Positions 28,388 through 38,504 of a stretch of 64,000 nucleotides of DNA are shown here, piece by piece (the stretch's first letter is position 1; every line of letters begins with the position of its first letter). The notes beneath the pieces were generated by a model. That model saw only the letters and a list, made by a program, of their open reading frames with translations, made no database searches and was not told where the DNA came from. Source of the stretch: Nitzschia sp. pyKryTriq1. Taxonomy: Eukaryota > Bacillariophyta > Bacillariophyceae > Bacillariales > Bacillariaceae. The stretch lies in the NCBI GenBank assembly GCA_956465555.1, contig OY101123.1, forward strand, positions 434,001-498,000. The letters are read 5' to 3'. The position numbers and the translations under genes are program-made.

Positions 28388-30241
28388 TTAATCGTAGACG
28401 GGTCCATCGTTGACCCATTTGCCGTCATGGACGACATTTCCTTCCGAATCGGTCAGTTTGCCTTGACCGTGTGCTTTGCCGTGTTTCCACTGACCGGTGT
28501 AGACACTACCGTCAGGGAATCGGCAAAATCCCCGCCCGTGGTATTTGCCATTTACAAAATCTCCTGAATATTCAACATTGCTTTTGGGGAACACAATTTT
28601 ACCTTGCCCGGTGCGCTTGCCTCTCGTGAACTGTCCTTCGTAGGTAGTCCCATCTTTCCACCTCATTCTTCCCGCTGGATCATCTGCCATGTCGTTGACG
28701 TAATGGCCCTCATAGCTTCTTCCGTCGAGATAGTGATACGTCCCCTTGCCTTCGCGTTGGTCGTTCTGAAAGAATCCGAGGAAGGAATCACCATTGTTGT
28801 AAATCATGTGTCCACGTCCTTGTCGGGCCCCATGTTCAAAACGTCCTTCGTATCGGTCTCCACTGAGAGGCCAGGTCATTCGGCCCTTCCCATGCGGACG
28901 ACCACTCTCGCTCGCCAGAAAACCCGTAAAATGGACTTGAACGCCAGCATTATCCATGATGGTTTCATTTTCCACTTTGCGGCGAGACGTAGCAGTAAAA
29001 TTGGTGGACGCCGATGCCACGCTGGCAGAACTTGAAGGGGGAGCATGCAAAAATGGATGAACCGTCGATTCTTCGTCGCCATCTCCTTGTTCCGTGCTGT
29101 CCGCTGACTGTTTTCGGCGTGGAGAAAGCATGTTTGTAGGAGGACGAGGCACTGCAGAAGAATTTCCAACACTAGCGGCATCCCCATCTCCACCAGCAAA
29201 GAGTTTGGGAAGATTAGCCAACCAGAATCGGCACATCGAGGTAGCCTCTAAATCTTCGCCGGAACCTCCACCGAAAGCCAAAAGTCGAGATTGATCGACT
29301 GTCGTCACAGCAGCTCCGACGGTTTCCAAGATAGGCGGGAGTACTATCCACTCTTTTGTTGTGATATTGTAACACTGTAATAGTCCAACAACGGATACGT
29401 CCGTCGTTTCTTTGGATACTGGCCGTCCTCTCACAACGACATATTCCTCGTTTGCTGGTCCTCTCATAACGGTCGCCGAGCAAAATTGTACCACACGTGG
29501 CATGGATGGCGATTCCATCCATTTATCCTCACCCGGATGATATAATTCGCAGGAAGTGGTCCATTCCGTCCCAGTGTACCCCCCCACCGCCAAGACAGAT
29601 TGGGAACTCTTCAAATATACCAACCCACATCCAAATCGCGGGGTCGTCATGGACAAAACTCCTTCCCATTTCCCTGTTTCAACAGTGTATAGTTCACAAG
29701 AGTCCAGTTCTCGCCACGTGTGATCGCGACCCCCTACTACCAAAATCACTTGCTGTTCTCCCTCCCCGTAGGCAACTGCTCCAGGATACATACGTGGCGT
29801 GGCCATGGGTTCTGCCACGGTCGTCCACTCGTTGACGGGGCCCATAATTTCAAACGTTTCCATGGTAGCTTGAGGTCGAGTAGATTCTCCAGCATTGATC
29901 CCTCCTAAAACATACAATCGTCTTCCAAAGGCCACTAGAGCGCATCCACACCGAGCCGTTTGTGTGGAGGGCAGCGGCCACCAACGACGCAGCACATTCC
30001 ACTCCAATAACTCGACTTTATCGAGGGACGGGGCTTGAGAATTCCGACCTCCAGCAACTACCACCGCTTGCGTCGTCGACGAAAGGTCAACAAGTGTACA
30101 AGCTGCATCTTGGCGGGGTGTGGAAAGAAAGGGCAGAGGCTTCCAATACGAGCTAGTAGTAGTAGAGTTGTTGGCGGCGCGACTACTCTTTGGGCCGGAA
30201 ACAATCGAACTAGCAGTCGTACCCACAATACTGGCAGTCAT
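28388..30241 (-). CDS. Kelch-repeat plus MORN-repeat protein
   Basis: A single-exon protein of 617 residues from the ATG at 30241. The first half is a Kelch beta-propeller: blades marked by VVVAGGRN, LYVLGGIN, ILVVGGRD, VLAVGGYT and LLAFGGGS, each with the double Gly and the following Trp/Tyr pattern. A Ser/Pro-rich linker separates this from seven MORN repeats (for example YEGRFEHGARQGRGHMIY and YTGQWKHGKAHGQGKL). MORN arrays act as membrane-linked or cytoskeletal scaffolds, and Kelch propellers bind proteins. The pair suggests an adaptor, with no catalytic domain seen. The reading frame stays open to an ATG at 30706, only 14 bp from the next gene, so I prefer a start at 30241 or 30346. The stop lies 91 bp from the convergent upstream gene. 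Confidence 0.85.
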   Translation of the reverse strand: MTASIVGTTASSIVSGPKSSRAANNSTTTSSYWKPLPFLSTPRQDAACTLVDLSSTTQAVVVAGGRNSQAPSLDKVELLEWNVLRRWWPLPSTQTARCGCALVAFGRRLYVLGGINAGESTRPQATMETFEIMGPVNEWTTVAEPMATPRMYPGAVAYGEGEQQVILVVGGRDHTWRELDSCELYTVETGKWEGVLSMTTPRFGCGLVYLKSSQSVLAVGGYTGTEWTTSCELYHPGEDKWMESPSMPRVVQFCSATVMRGPANEEYVVVRGRPVSKETTDVSVVGLLQCYNITTKEWIVLPPILETVGAAVTTVDQSRLLAFGGGSGEDLEATSMCRFWLANLPKLFAGGDGDAASVGNSSAVPRPPTNMLSPRRKQSADSTEQGDGDEESTVHPFLHAPPSSSASVASASTNFTATSRRKVENETIMDNAGVQVHFTGFLASESGRPHGKGRMTWPLSGDRYEGRFEHGARQGRGHMIYNNGDSFLGFFQNDQREGKGTYHYLDGRSYEGHYVNDMADDPAGRMRWKDGTTYEGQFTRGKRTGQGKIVFPKSNVEYSGDFVNGKYHGRGFCRFPDGSVYTGQWKHGKAHGQGKLTDSEGNVVHDGKWVNDGPVYD

Positions 30242-30720
30242 GGCGCTTGTATCGACTTTGACGAATGGTATATTGTTTGTAATATGAGAAGAAGAGGGAG
30301 GGAGAGAGAGAGAGGGTGATATGAGCACAATAGGTTCGAGCAACATTGCGACCACAGTAGAACAATCACAAAAGGGTGGGCGGTCAACGCAACAACAGGG
30401 ACATTGTGACTGCTGAGACCTGAGACGTGTTTTGGAAGTTGGATGAGCAAGATGTCCGACACCGTTCGTGTCTGTGTCCGTGTTTAACAACTCTTTGTGC
30501 GCGTTCGTCCGCGATCCGCGGGACTGAGTCAGCCTAACAATAGTCGTCGTCGCGTCTTTCGGTTTTCCAAACGACGCAACAAGCACAAAACCACGACGTT
30601 CCCATTGTTGTCGTCGTCGGCAATGATGATGATTGCTGCTGATGCAAGAAGTCCAAGTCGTCGTTTCTTGCCACAACTTACGACTTTGTTCTCCGCATCG
30701 TCGCAACTAGATATTTTTAA
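30242..30720. promoter_or_regulatory. Compact divergent promoter between the Kelch-MORN and methyltransferase genes
   Basis: This 479-bp gap must hold both promoters if the Kelch-MORN protein starts at 30241. A purine-rich GGGAGGGAGAGAGAGAGAGG tract lies at about 30297-30315. Confidence 0.4.
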
Positions 30721-32023
30721 ATGAAGAATCAGCAACCGATGATGAAGATCTACCTGATAATCTCGTTCTTTGCAGTTTCTGCGTTGAGGGTCGAAGCGTT
30801 CCTCCCTGCAAAGAATAATGGCAAATCCCCTACCGGTGCAAATGCCAATGCAAGTACCCGACTTCAAAAAGCAGCTAGTAATACAATCCAAGAAAGTGCG
30901 GAACTGGCACTTCAAAAGAGGAAACTATTTGAATTGATCGGGCAGCTATCGGTGGCAGATTCGGTGTTGGCGGATCCAATCACCAAGGAACCTGTGGAAA
31001 TTGTGACTCAGGGCGTCCTGCTGGGCGATGATGGACGACGAAGCAGAATACAATACAAAATCACTTCTCCAAGCAACACGTTCGAAGGAAGCTCGGATAC
31101 ATATATCAATCTACTCGAACCAGTCAAGGACAAGAAGGACGATGGGGACAGCAATAGGTCTTCGCAGTCTCCCTTTGCGGAGATCTTTCGGCAAGCTCTT
31201 CCCTACATTCCGGCGCCCCTCCGTGCACCGCTGGCGTCCTTGACGGGTGGCGAGGAATTCATACCTATGCGAGATTTGTTTACAAGTCCCGCTGTATCTT
31301 ATGCCTATGAACGAGGATGGAGGCAAGGATTCGCTCGAGCTGGATTCCCTGGCCCAGATGTGGAAGCCGAAATGGCCATGGACTACTTTGCACCAGTCGT
31401 AGCACGAACAGATTCTTCGGTGGTTGTCGATATGAGCTGTGCGACTGGTAAGATACGACCACGAGAAACTTTATTATTTCTCCGTCATTCCGTGTCTCAC
31501 TCTTTTCTTTTGTGTCACTGTAGGTCTGTTTACCAGACGATTTGCGTCGGCTGGCAAGTACTCGCGTGTCTTGGGTTGCGATTACTCAGATTCCATGTTG
31601 ACGGAAGCTCGCCGTCGAATCAATGCAGAGCCCAAGCTGTCCAGTAAGGCACTGAAAAAGACGAGCCTCGACCTGGTGCGATTGGATGTGGGCCAAATCC
31701 CAATGCGCAACGAATCGGTTGACTGTTTGCATGCTGGAGCGGCCATGCATTGTTGGCCCGATTTGGATGCTGCCGCAAAGGAGATTTATCGGGTTTTGAA
31801 ACCGGGTGGCCGTTACTTTGCTACGACCTTTCTTTCCACCTATTTCTCCATGCTATCGAGCGCCGATGGTGCCGCTGCCTCGGCCCCGTCTCAACAAGCA
31901 TTTCAGTACTTTTCATCTGTGGATAGCCTTCGTGAATTATTGGAACGGGGTGGCTTTGAAAGTGAAAAGATCCAAATCGAGATCTTGGGTAGCGCATGTG
32001 TAGTGATCAGAGCAGAAAAATAA
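30721..32023 (+). CDS. Plastid-targeted class I SAM-dependent methyltransferase
   Basis: Exons 30721-31447 and 31524-32023 (CTG/GTAAGA donor, CACTGTAG acceptor, phase 1) give 408 residues. The N-terminus has a signal peptide ending VEA/FLP. The methyltransferase fold follows: VVVDMSCATGLFTRRFA is motif I, which the intron splits right after ATG; VLGCDYSDSML binds the SAM ribose; LDLVRLDVGQIPMRNESVD is motif II; and IYRVLKPGGRYF is motif III. Order and spacing resemble the plant plastid methyltransferases of the At1g78140/At2g41040 group, found in plastoglobules, whose substrate is unknown. The pre-motif domain with PAVSYAYERGWRQGF is also shared with that group. The start ATG is followed by a second pair of Met codons (30739/30742). 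Confidence 0.88.
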
Positions 32024-32248
32024 TAAGAACTCGGGTAGAGTACTGCCAGTACGAGTACTATCTCGGCAAAGGTTGTTTAGTCACTTATATAGTAGTAGGG
32101 TGCTCGCAGTCGAACATGTGAATTTGTTGTTATGAGCTAGGGGTCGACGAGGGCGTTGATCTTTGCATGGATTAGTTTGGTGCCTCGGCCTCGGGCTTGG
32201 GCTTAGATAGTGCGAGGCCACAACCCCCGCGACTTTTTCCCTGGCTAC

Positions 32249-34534
32249 CTATACTGGACCGATACTTTTGTATTCTTGGAACAAACGTAGACGTTTCGCC
32301 AACGCCTCTTCCAAATCATCTCGACCAAACGACTCGATCCACAATAGTTTGAGGTTTCGTAGCCATTCCTTGTTGCTATTGTTCTTCTTTTTGGATTGTT
32401 GTTCACTGTCCGCCACAACATTGGAAATCTTTCCATCCAAGGCATTCCACAAAATCTCAACCGCCTCTTTCATCATGATTGTCTTGTTATCGCCCGCTGA
32501 AAGCACAAACTTATCAAGTAACAATACCATGATGGAACCCAATACATTCGTCAATTCCAAGACGACCGACGACATAGTGGTCGTAGTAGTACTGCTACTC
32601 GCAGCAAATAGGTGACTTCCAAACTCGACCCAGATATGAGCCGTAGCATTGGCGGCCAGTCGACAGGCGGCCTTTCCACCATATTCTTCCATGTCTCGAA
32701 TCACGGGACTATCCGTACAGGGCCGATGAATCATTCCATGGACCAGTCGATGGAATAATTGGAGTGCAAAGACATGAAGCTGCAAGGACGATTCGATCAA
32801 GAATGATGACGATGACAACGCATCGTCCTTGGTGCTCTCCTTCTTCTTGCTCTTCTTCTCGTCTGCGTCGTAGTACGGAAGAGTATACAATTGTTCCAGC
32901 ACATTCATCCAATAGTCCGATCCTGCCGCTTCTCCAAATCGATCGTAGGCCATGTTGGGATACTGAGAGAGGACTTGGTAGATGTATTGGGAAGCCAATT
33001 GGAGTCGGTTGGGATCCCAGCGAGGTACAGATTCCCGGGCACTTGCACGAGCCCCCGCCTTGTTGTTAATGTTGTTGTTGCTGTTGCCCTTGAAACATCC
33101 AAAGGTTACCAATTGGACAAGGTCTTGACACAATTTGGGTGGTGGAAGACGTTGATCGGCCAAGAGGGCGTGCAATAAACTAGAACCCATGCCAGGAGTA
33201 TCCGAAGTGTGAAGAGCCTTCCAATACGTATTGGCCAGAGTGACGTGCATGTCACGGACCCTAAAAAAGGCCGGGACTGCTGCTTCGTCGTCGTCGTCAT
33301 CATCATCATCATCACGGTCGACGTCGTCGTCGTCATCTTGGGAACTCGTCTCGAGTCTTGGTTTCAAGGTAGTGGCTCGCCATGAATGATCAACACCAGC
33401 ACCATTGTTGTCATTGGCCGGTACTGCTTGTACTGCTATTGCTGCTGCGGCAAGAGAATGATCCCAGCAGTCCCAAGGAATGTCGTACGGAGCCGTGGTT
33501 TTATCCTTGCAGAAGAAGAATCGTTGTTTATTGCGTTCTTCTTTTTCTTTTGGAACGGGAGTCGCTGCCACGGTAATGTCTACCGACAAGCGTTTGGAAG
33601 CTGGAGACGCTAGCGCTTTGCGGGCCACTCTCTTATTTCTTCGTGGAGTCGTCGTTGTTGTTGTTGTTGCTGCTTCTGCTTCTGCTGCTGCTGTGGGATC
33701 AGCGGACGCTACTGGTACTTTTTCTTGTTCTTGTTCTTGACTGCGATGATTCGTCCGGCGCCCTTCTAGAGCCTTGGCAGCTTGCTGCGCCCGATTAACA
33801 GGCATGTTGACAGGAACGACTTGAAAGGGATGATTGGGATAGTCTTTTCCTGTTTGGAAGATGAAGATATCTCCTGGATGCAAGACCACCCGTTCGCTGT
33901 TCACCAGTTCCGGAGCTGCGGCTGTGTTGTTGTTGTAGTTGTAGTTGTTGTTCTTGTTGTTGCGTACCACAAAAGGCTTGTAATACTTCTTCTCTCCCGC
34001 AAAGACGTCGTGAGGGATTCGCAAGACCAGTTCGGTTTCCGAGACGGATTCTACCACACAAGCTTCCTTGCTAATATGTTTGGCATTGGCGGTCGTGAGC
34101 CCCAAATCGACATGGTGCGGCAGGGTTTTTTTGGTTGTCCGGCCCAGAATGGATTGCGGTCGGAGTGGAATAATCGTGGAAGAGTTGTCGTCGTCGTCGG
34201 CACGTTTCAAACCCAGCAAGAATAATGAGGGTGATGATGATGAGGAGGAGGATGTTGTATGTGCATCACCGGCCATCTCATTATTTGTCGGCTGGCCGGC
34301 CGTCGTGCTCATCGCCCGTGGAGGTTTGACCACGGCCTTACGAGTGTTGTTGTTCTCTTTGTTGTTTTTACTACTCGTATTGTCGGCACCACCACTTCCT
34401 TCCTCCTGCTGCTGCTGAGCGCAAGGCTGCTTTTTGCTCTTGACTGCTGCTACGTTATAGCTGGAGGGAGAAGAGATCGACGGTGCTTGCCGGTCTCGTT
34501 GACTTCGTCGGGTGGTGGTTCTTGCAGAAGGCAT
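32249..34534 (-). CDS. FHA-like domain protein with long low-complexity regions
   Basis: A single exon of 761 residues from the ATG at 34534. The N-terminus is basic and disordered (about 1-125). An FHA-like beta-sandwich follows: LFLLGLKRA, PQSILGRTT, a loop with AKHISKEAC where FHA domains have SRxH, and PGDIFIFQTG. FHA domains bind phosphothreonine, and the departure from SRxH weakens that prediction here. Ala/Thr-rich and Asp-rich linkers lead to a helical C-terminal half (about 450-761) with conserved-looking stretches such as NTYWKALHTSDTPGMG and LQLFHRLVHGMIHR, which I cannot assign. The frame stays open to 34666, but the extra residues contain no domain. Confidence 0.75.
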   Translation of the reverse strand: MPSARTTTRRSQRDRQAPSISSPSSYNVAAVKSKKQPCAQQQQEEGSGGADNTSSKNNKENNNTRKAVVKPPRAMSTTAGQPTNNEMAGDAHTTSSSSSSSPSLFLLGLKRADDDDNSSTIIPLRPQSILGRTTKKTLPHHVDLGLTTANAKHISKEACVVESVSETELVLRIPHDVFAGEKKYYKPFVVRNNKNNNYNYNNNTAAAPELVNSERVVLHPGDIFIFQTGKDYPNHPFQVVPVNMPVNRAQQAAKALEGRRTNHRSQEQEQEKVPVASADPTAAAEAEAATTTTTTTPRRNKRVARKALASPASKRLSVDITVAATPVPKEKEERNKQRFFFCKDKTTAPYDIPWDCWDHSLAAAAIAVQAVPANDNNGAGVDHSWRATTLKPRLETSSQDDDDDVDRDDDDDDDDDEAAVPAFFRVRDMHVTLANTYWKALHTSDTPGMGSSLLHALLADQRLPPPKLCQDLVQLVTFGCFKGNSNNNINNKAGARASARESVPRWDPNRLQLASQYIYQVLSQYPNMAYDRFGEAAGSDYWMNVLEQLYTLPYYDADEKKSKKKESTKDDALSSSSFLIESSLQLHVFALQLFHRLVHGMIHRPCTDSPVIRDMEEYGGKAACRLAANATAHIWVEFGSHLFAASSSTTTTTMSSVVLELTNVLGSIMVLLLDKFVLSAGDNKTIMMKEAVEILWNALDGKISNVVADSEQQSKKKNNSNKEWLRNLKLLWIESFGRDDLEEALAKRLRLFQEYKSIGPV

Positions 34535-35211
34535 GATGACTTTTGTGGCGTTGTGCAGTATACGGCAGTGTCCATGGTCGGTTGGTTCAGAGACAAAACG
34601 CACACAACAAAACTGGATGGATGCGATGTGCGATGCTGTGTTTTGTCTCTCCTCCCTCCGACGCAATTATTGTCGGAAGCGCAGCATTGGTTCTTGCGCG
34701 TCTTCGCGCGGTAATAGAGAAAATCACGCGTTGCTCGCATCATGCTTTTTGTGGCGTGTTGTTGGTTGTTGAGTTTGGCGCGAAGACGAACTCTGGATTG
34801 GATTGGATCGGATCGGATGGATCCGATGATTGACTGGATCGAGTAGTAGATTGTGTACTGGTTACCGGTACAAGTACCGGTAACTGGTACTGTACTACAT
34901 ACCCGTGTGGATCGCGATGATGAAAGTCGTGATTGCATAGAGAGATTTGATGGGATGCTGAGGCTCTACAGTAGAGTAGAGTGTACCAGGTACTGTACTT
35001 GTATGGTACGAGTGCAGTATGAGTAGTCAGTAGTCCCTGGTACAGTATGATGGACCAAATAGATCCTCGGCTAGCTACTCTAGTAGTAGAGGCGACGACG
35101 AGAGACGTCTCTACCGGCACGAGTAGACGAGCAGAAGGCACGCCAGAAAGATGATGATGATGTTGGCTGGGTAGTAGTACTGGCTCTAGCCTCGGTCTAT
35201 AGGGTGTTCGT
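34535..35211. other. Intergenic between the FHA-like and LRR genes, rich in GTAC palindromes
   Basis: Upstream of the FHA-like gene and downstream of the LRR gene. It contains a dense cluster at about 34855-34892, where TTACCGGTACAAGTACCGGTAA forms an inverted repeat, and further GTAC sites at 34983-35045. Repeats of GGATTGGATCGGATC are at 34796-34822. No gene found. Confidence 0.5.
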
Positions 35212-36417
35212 CTATCTAATTACTGCGTACCAGTACGTAGACCAAAGGGGGGACCTGTTGGACGATAACTCTGGTCGCGACCTTAGGAACCAATAGAGGA
35301 CCTCGGGATCTTTGCTAGCCAAAGGTTCTAGAACAAAGGGCCATAATGCTGGCTGTAACAATAGGTTGTTGTTCTTGTCGTCCCCATGATCTTGCTGTTG
35401 CCCCCAGCAGAGCCACCGGCGACGACCTGCTCGATTGACACGGAGCCAAAAGTCAATCTCCCTGGTAGTAGTAGTAGTAGTAGTAGTAGCACGAAGAGTA
35501 CTAGCAGGTAGTAGTAGTTGAGCAGAAATACTACCACTCTCCCACTGAACTCGTTCGAGCCGTTGATTGTCGTGAGCCAAAAGATCACGGAGCAATTCTA
35601 AGTGATTCGGATCAAGATGATTCCCCATGAGATTCAGGCATTGGAGATTGGGATGATGCCGTATCGATTCGAGTAGTCGATGTAAACCCTCTCCCGAGGC
35701 TCCAACCCGTTCTATACTCAACGTCTTGAGTTGGTGGAGGAGCGCACTACCACCACCACCAGCAGTAGTGGTGGTCAATGCTTGCGCCAAGAATTCCAGA
35801 CCTACATTTCCAATAGTGTCATTTCCTTCGAGGGACAATAATCGTAGTGACATAGTGTTGACTCCTCCGAGGATATTTTTTGAGAATAAAATCTCAGCCG
35901 CGTGGGACGTAAGATCGCAATCGATCAAGTGAAGTTCAAGTTCGGTAGCAACGCATGATGGGCTGCTTTTGGTGGCCGTTGCTGCTGCTGTTGCTGTTGG
36001 TTGAAGAAACCGAGCAAGACTACGGGCCAACAATACTCCACTTGCTATATCCTGTTCATCCTCTTCACTGTTGTCCTCGTTATTGTTATTGTTTACTTGG
36101 ATACGTCGCAAGAGTAATGTAAATCGACGGGCCTTGTTGGTTTGTTCTTCCACAAGTCCCCGAATACATTTTTCGAATAGAGCTGTCCACGTCGCAGTAC
36201 TGCACTGGAAATCATCCAAAAAGATGGATTCTAGTGTCGAACATTTTCTGAGCGATGGGATCAAGTCGGTAGAAGATTCTTGATCGAGAAGGGCTCCGTG
36301 GAATGCCAAGTGAAACGACTTATTTTTAGATGATGATTCCAGCTGAAATTTGAACTGTCGTATCCGATCCACCGCCATGTATCGAAGCCACAGTCGGTCT
36401 TCGGCAGAACTTAACAT
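35212..36417 (-). CDS. RNI-type leucine-rich repeat protein
   Basis: A single-exon, 401-residue cytosolic protein. Leucine-rich repeats of the ribonuclease-inhibitor type occupy about 60-290: TELELHLIDCDLTSHAAEILF, LRLLSLEGNDTIGNVGLEFLA, LKTLSIERVGASGEGLHRLL and LQCLNLMGNHLDPNHLELL. The C-terminus has a motif often found after such repeats in diatom proteins: a Trp-Leu-Arg strand, VNRAGRRRWL, then LWPFVLEPLASKDPEVLYWFLRSRPEL. No signal peptide or membrane helix. Short Asn/Glu and Ala/Thr microsatellite-coded inserts interrupt the repeats. Probably a protein-interaction scaffold; the partner is unknown. Confidence 0.8.
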   Translation of the reverse strand: MLSSAEDRLWLRYMAVDRIRQFKFQLESSSKNKSFHLAFHGALLDQESSTDLIPSLRKCSTLESIFLDDFQCSTATWTALFEKCIRGLVEEQTNKARRFTLLLRRIQVNNNNNEDNSEEDEQDIASGVLLARSLARFLQPTATAAATATKSSPSCVATELELHLIDCDLTSHAAEILFSKNILGGVNTMSLRLLSLEGNDTIGNVGLEFLAQALTTTTAGGGGSALLHQLKTLSIERVGASGEGLHRLLESIRHHPNLQCLNLMGNHLDPNHLELLRDLLAHDNQRLERVQWESGSISAQLLLPASTLRATTTTTTTTREIDFWLRVNRAGRRRWLCWGQQQDHGDDKNNNLLLQPALWPFVLEPLASKDPEVLYWFLRSRPELSSNRSPLWSTYWYAVIR

Positions 36418-36946
36418 TTTCTGGTTGTTCTTCTACCAATCGCCTTGTGTGTGTGCTGATGGGAAGACGCACTAATACTATCGTGTCTTTTGTATCATCG
36501 TCAGGATGTTTATGTCATGTTCGAGGCTCTTGATCTAGTAGGGCGAAGAGCAAACGAAGATCTTTGATCCGAGATCCGAGCGAGGCGAGAGATCATACGC
36601 GATACCCCGGAGGGGGGGTACAAGTACCTGGTACTGTACTACCGATAGGTATGTACCGGTACTGGTACCTGGTACCATGCTACAGTAGCATCTTCCGTCT
36701 AGTGCACCACGTGCGAAGGACGGACATATATCGGACTAATATGACCAGTAGTCTGTCCGTCGCTACAAGTCGCAGCCGCATCTCTCGATCGCGTTCCTCT
36801 CTTTTTTTCTCGTTCTCGATGCTTTGCGTTGTGCGTGATGTTGCGTGGAAGACCTTTTGTTGTGTCATAATAACCGAAGAGAAACGGCAATAATCTATCG
36901 ATTGATTGATTGATCGATCGACCACCCCGGCATATCACATTTCACC
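36418..36946. promoter_or_regulatory. Divergent promoter region between the LRR and EMC10 genes, densest GTAC palindrome cluster
   Basis: Flanking genes are divergent. At 36616-36678 overlapping GTAC palindromes (AAGTACCTGGTACTGTACTA, TGTACCGGTACTGGTACC) form a patch able to fold into several hairpins. Just ahead of EMC10, ATTGATTGATTGATCGATCG lies at 36901-36920. Confidence 0.5.
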
Positions 36947-37816
36947 ATGCGCTCATTCTCTGGCAGTCTCTGGCTCTTTGTAGTCACCCTCGTAGCTCCG
37001 GTAGTGTTGGCCGAACAAGGTCCGGAATGGACGATTTATCACTCGTGGGATGGCGGCAACCAGTTCACTCGCCGGGGAACCTTGGAGTGGAAGGGGCAAG
37101 ACGACGGATTCGTAGTGAACAATGACGCCGAGAGCTTGACAAAGGAGCAGGTGGCGTCCATGCTCGACTTTGGATGGTACCACGTCAAGATCGATACGAC
37201 GGACGGGGATTACGTCTTGGCGACAGTACCAGCCTGCAATCTGCGAAGAGCCAATTTCAAAGACGAGTTTTCCATCACTCTGCCACGCGTGGCCGCCAAT
37301 GACTTGCAAATCACCAGTGTGGCGTATGCACCCTTGATCAGTCCCCTGGCTCCCTCGTCGTGCGAGGAGTACTCGTCCGAACAGCTCGTCCCCGAAACGA
37401 TTGCCTTGACTTCCAAAGTACAGGCCACCTTGGATACTCCCGGAATGACACTGCGTACGGTCTTGCCCAAACTCAAACCACCTCCCGGATACTCTTGGTT
37501 AAGTCATCCGAATTCTCGCAAAGGATCTGCTAGTACTAGTACCTCAGGTGGAGCTCCGGGTGGTACCGGCGGTGGACCAGCAGGAGAAGGTGGGGAAGAA
37601 GAGACGGACAATCGACCGTTTTTCATCAAATATTGGTACGTTGTCGTTCCGTTGGCATTGGCCAACTTTTTGCCTGCCGGAGGAGAACCAGCGCCTACTG
37701 GTGACGCTGGAGAACAAGGCGAGGCGACGGGAGCTGTGGCAGCAGCAGCACCACCACCCACTGGCGCTGGTGAAGCTACCAGCAAACGAGCCGCTCGAAG
37801 AGGAAAGAGAGGATAG
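36947..37816 (+). CDS. EMC10: ER membrane protein complex subunit 10
   Basis: A 289-residue single-exon protein. It starts with a signal peptide (about 1-22, VLA/EQG). The lumenal beta-domain shows the EMC10 pattern: YHSWDGGNQFTRRGTLEW, DFGWYHVKI, LATVPACNLRRAN, and a Cys in SSCEEY that can pair with the Cys of PACNL as in animal EMC10. After a disordered Gly-rich stretch, RPFFIKYWYVVVPLALANFL is the conserved membrane anchor (human: FFAKYWMYIIPVVL). The tail is Gly/Ala-rich and ends in basic residues. The EMC inserts membrane helices into the ER membrane. Family identification is strong despite low overall identity. Confidence 0.9.
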   Translation: MRSFSGSLWLFVVTLVAPVVLAEQGPEWTIYHSWDGGNQFTRRGTLEWKGQDDGFVVNNDAESLTKEQVASMLDFGWYHVKIDTTDGDYVLATVPACNLRRANFKDEFSITLPRVAANDLQITSVAYAPLISPLAPSSCEEYSSEQLVPETIALTSKVQATLDTPGMTLRTVLPKLKPPPGYSWLSHPNSRKGSASTSTSGGAPGGTGGGPAGEGGEEETDNRPFFIKYWYVVVPLALANFLPAGGEPAPTGDAGEQGEATGAVAAAAPPPTGAGEATSKRAARRGKRG

Positions 37817-38504
37817 ACGATAAAGTAGGAGCAGCAGCAGCAGCACTGACTAACTATGCATACATAGGTTGACCATTTTGATTGACTGCCTACCAGTTAC
37901 TACTATGTTACGATATTATGTACATGATATTCGCATTGTCTGTATTCAGATGAACTGCACTGTAGCGCCAATGCTTTCAGTAAGCACTGTACTGCAGAGT
38001 ACCTGGTACTTACGCGGGAAGGTACCATGTCGGCAGGACACTCTTCGTGGACTGTATAATTTTGCGAATATTAACTAGCAATCGTGCGGCTAGTTGGAGA
38101 CATGCTCTCATTGATACCAAGAAGTAAGAAAGCGATGATGCACAGCATTCGCACTACGTCGTTGCAGCAGATGAGCAGAAATAACCTAGTCTATTCAGTA
38201 TGAGTAATATCGGTGCAGTAGTCAAACAATAAATGAAAGTGGCGAAGGACAACGAGAACAGCTCGTAAGATTAATCTTTTATCGCAGTGCACCAAGTAGT
38301 AGGTCTAAGGTAGAGTAGCGTAAAGTAAATTTGGGAAAATAATTTAGCCTGCAGGTTTAATAAGCTACCAGTACGTGTACGGGTAGACTATGTGAAAAAT
38401 GAAAAATGTTTCTGAATGCAAAAAAGGGTTGAGGCAACGTCGCCCCGAGTTCCTCAAAAAGAATAAATCTGAAATTATTGGTCGACGGATGAGTGTGGTG
38501 GCCA
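37817..38504. other. Intergenic between the convergent EMC10 and RING-like/GAF genes
   Basis: The flanking genes converge, so this holds two 3' UTRs. A short GCAGCAGCAGCAGCA repeat follows the EMC10 stop (about 37830-37845). AGTACCTGGTACTT and GGTACC sit at about 37999-38026. No gene seen. Confidence 0.5.

Noticed and set aside
30242-30706. N-terminal extension of the Kelch-MORN protein to 30706
   Set aside because: It would leave only 14 bp to the divergent methyltransferase start and adds low-complexity residues only.
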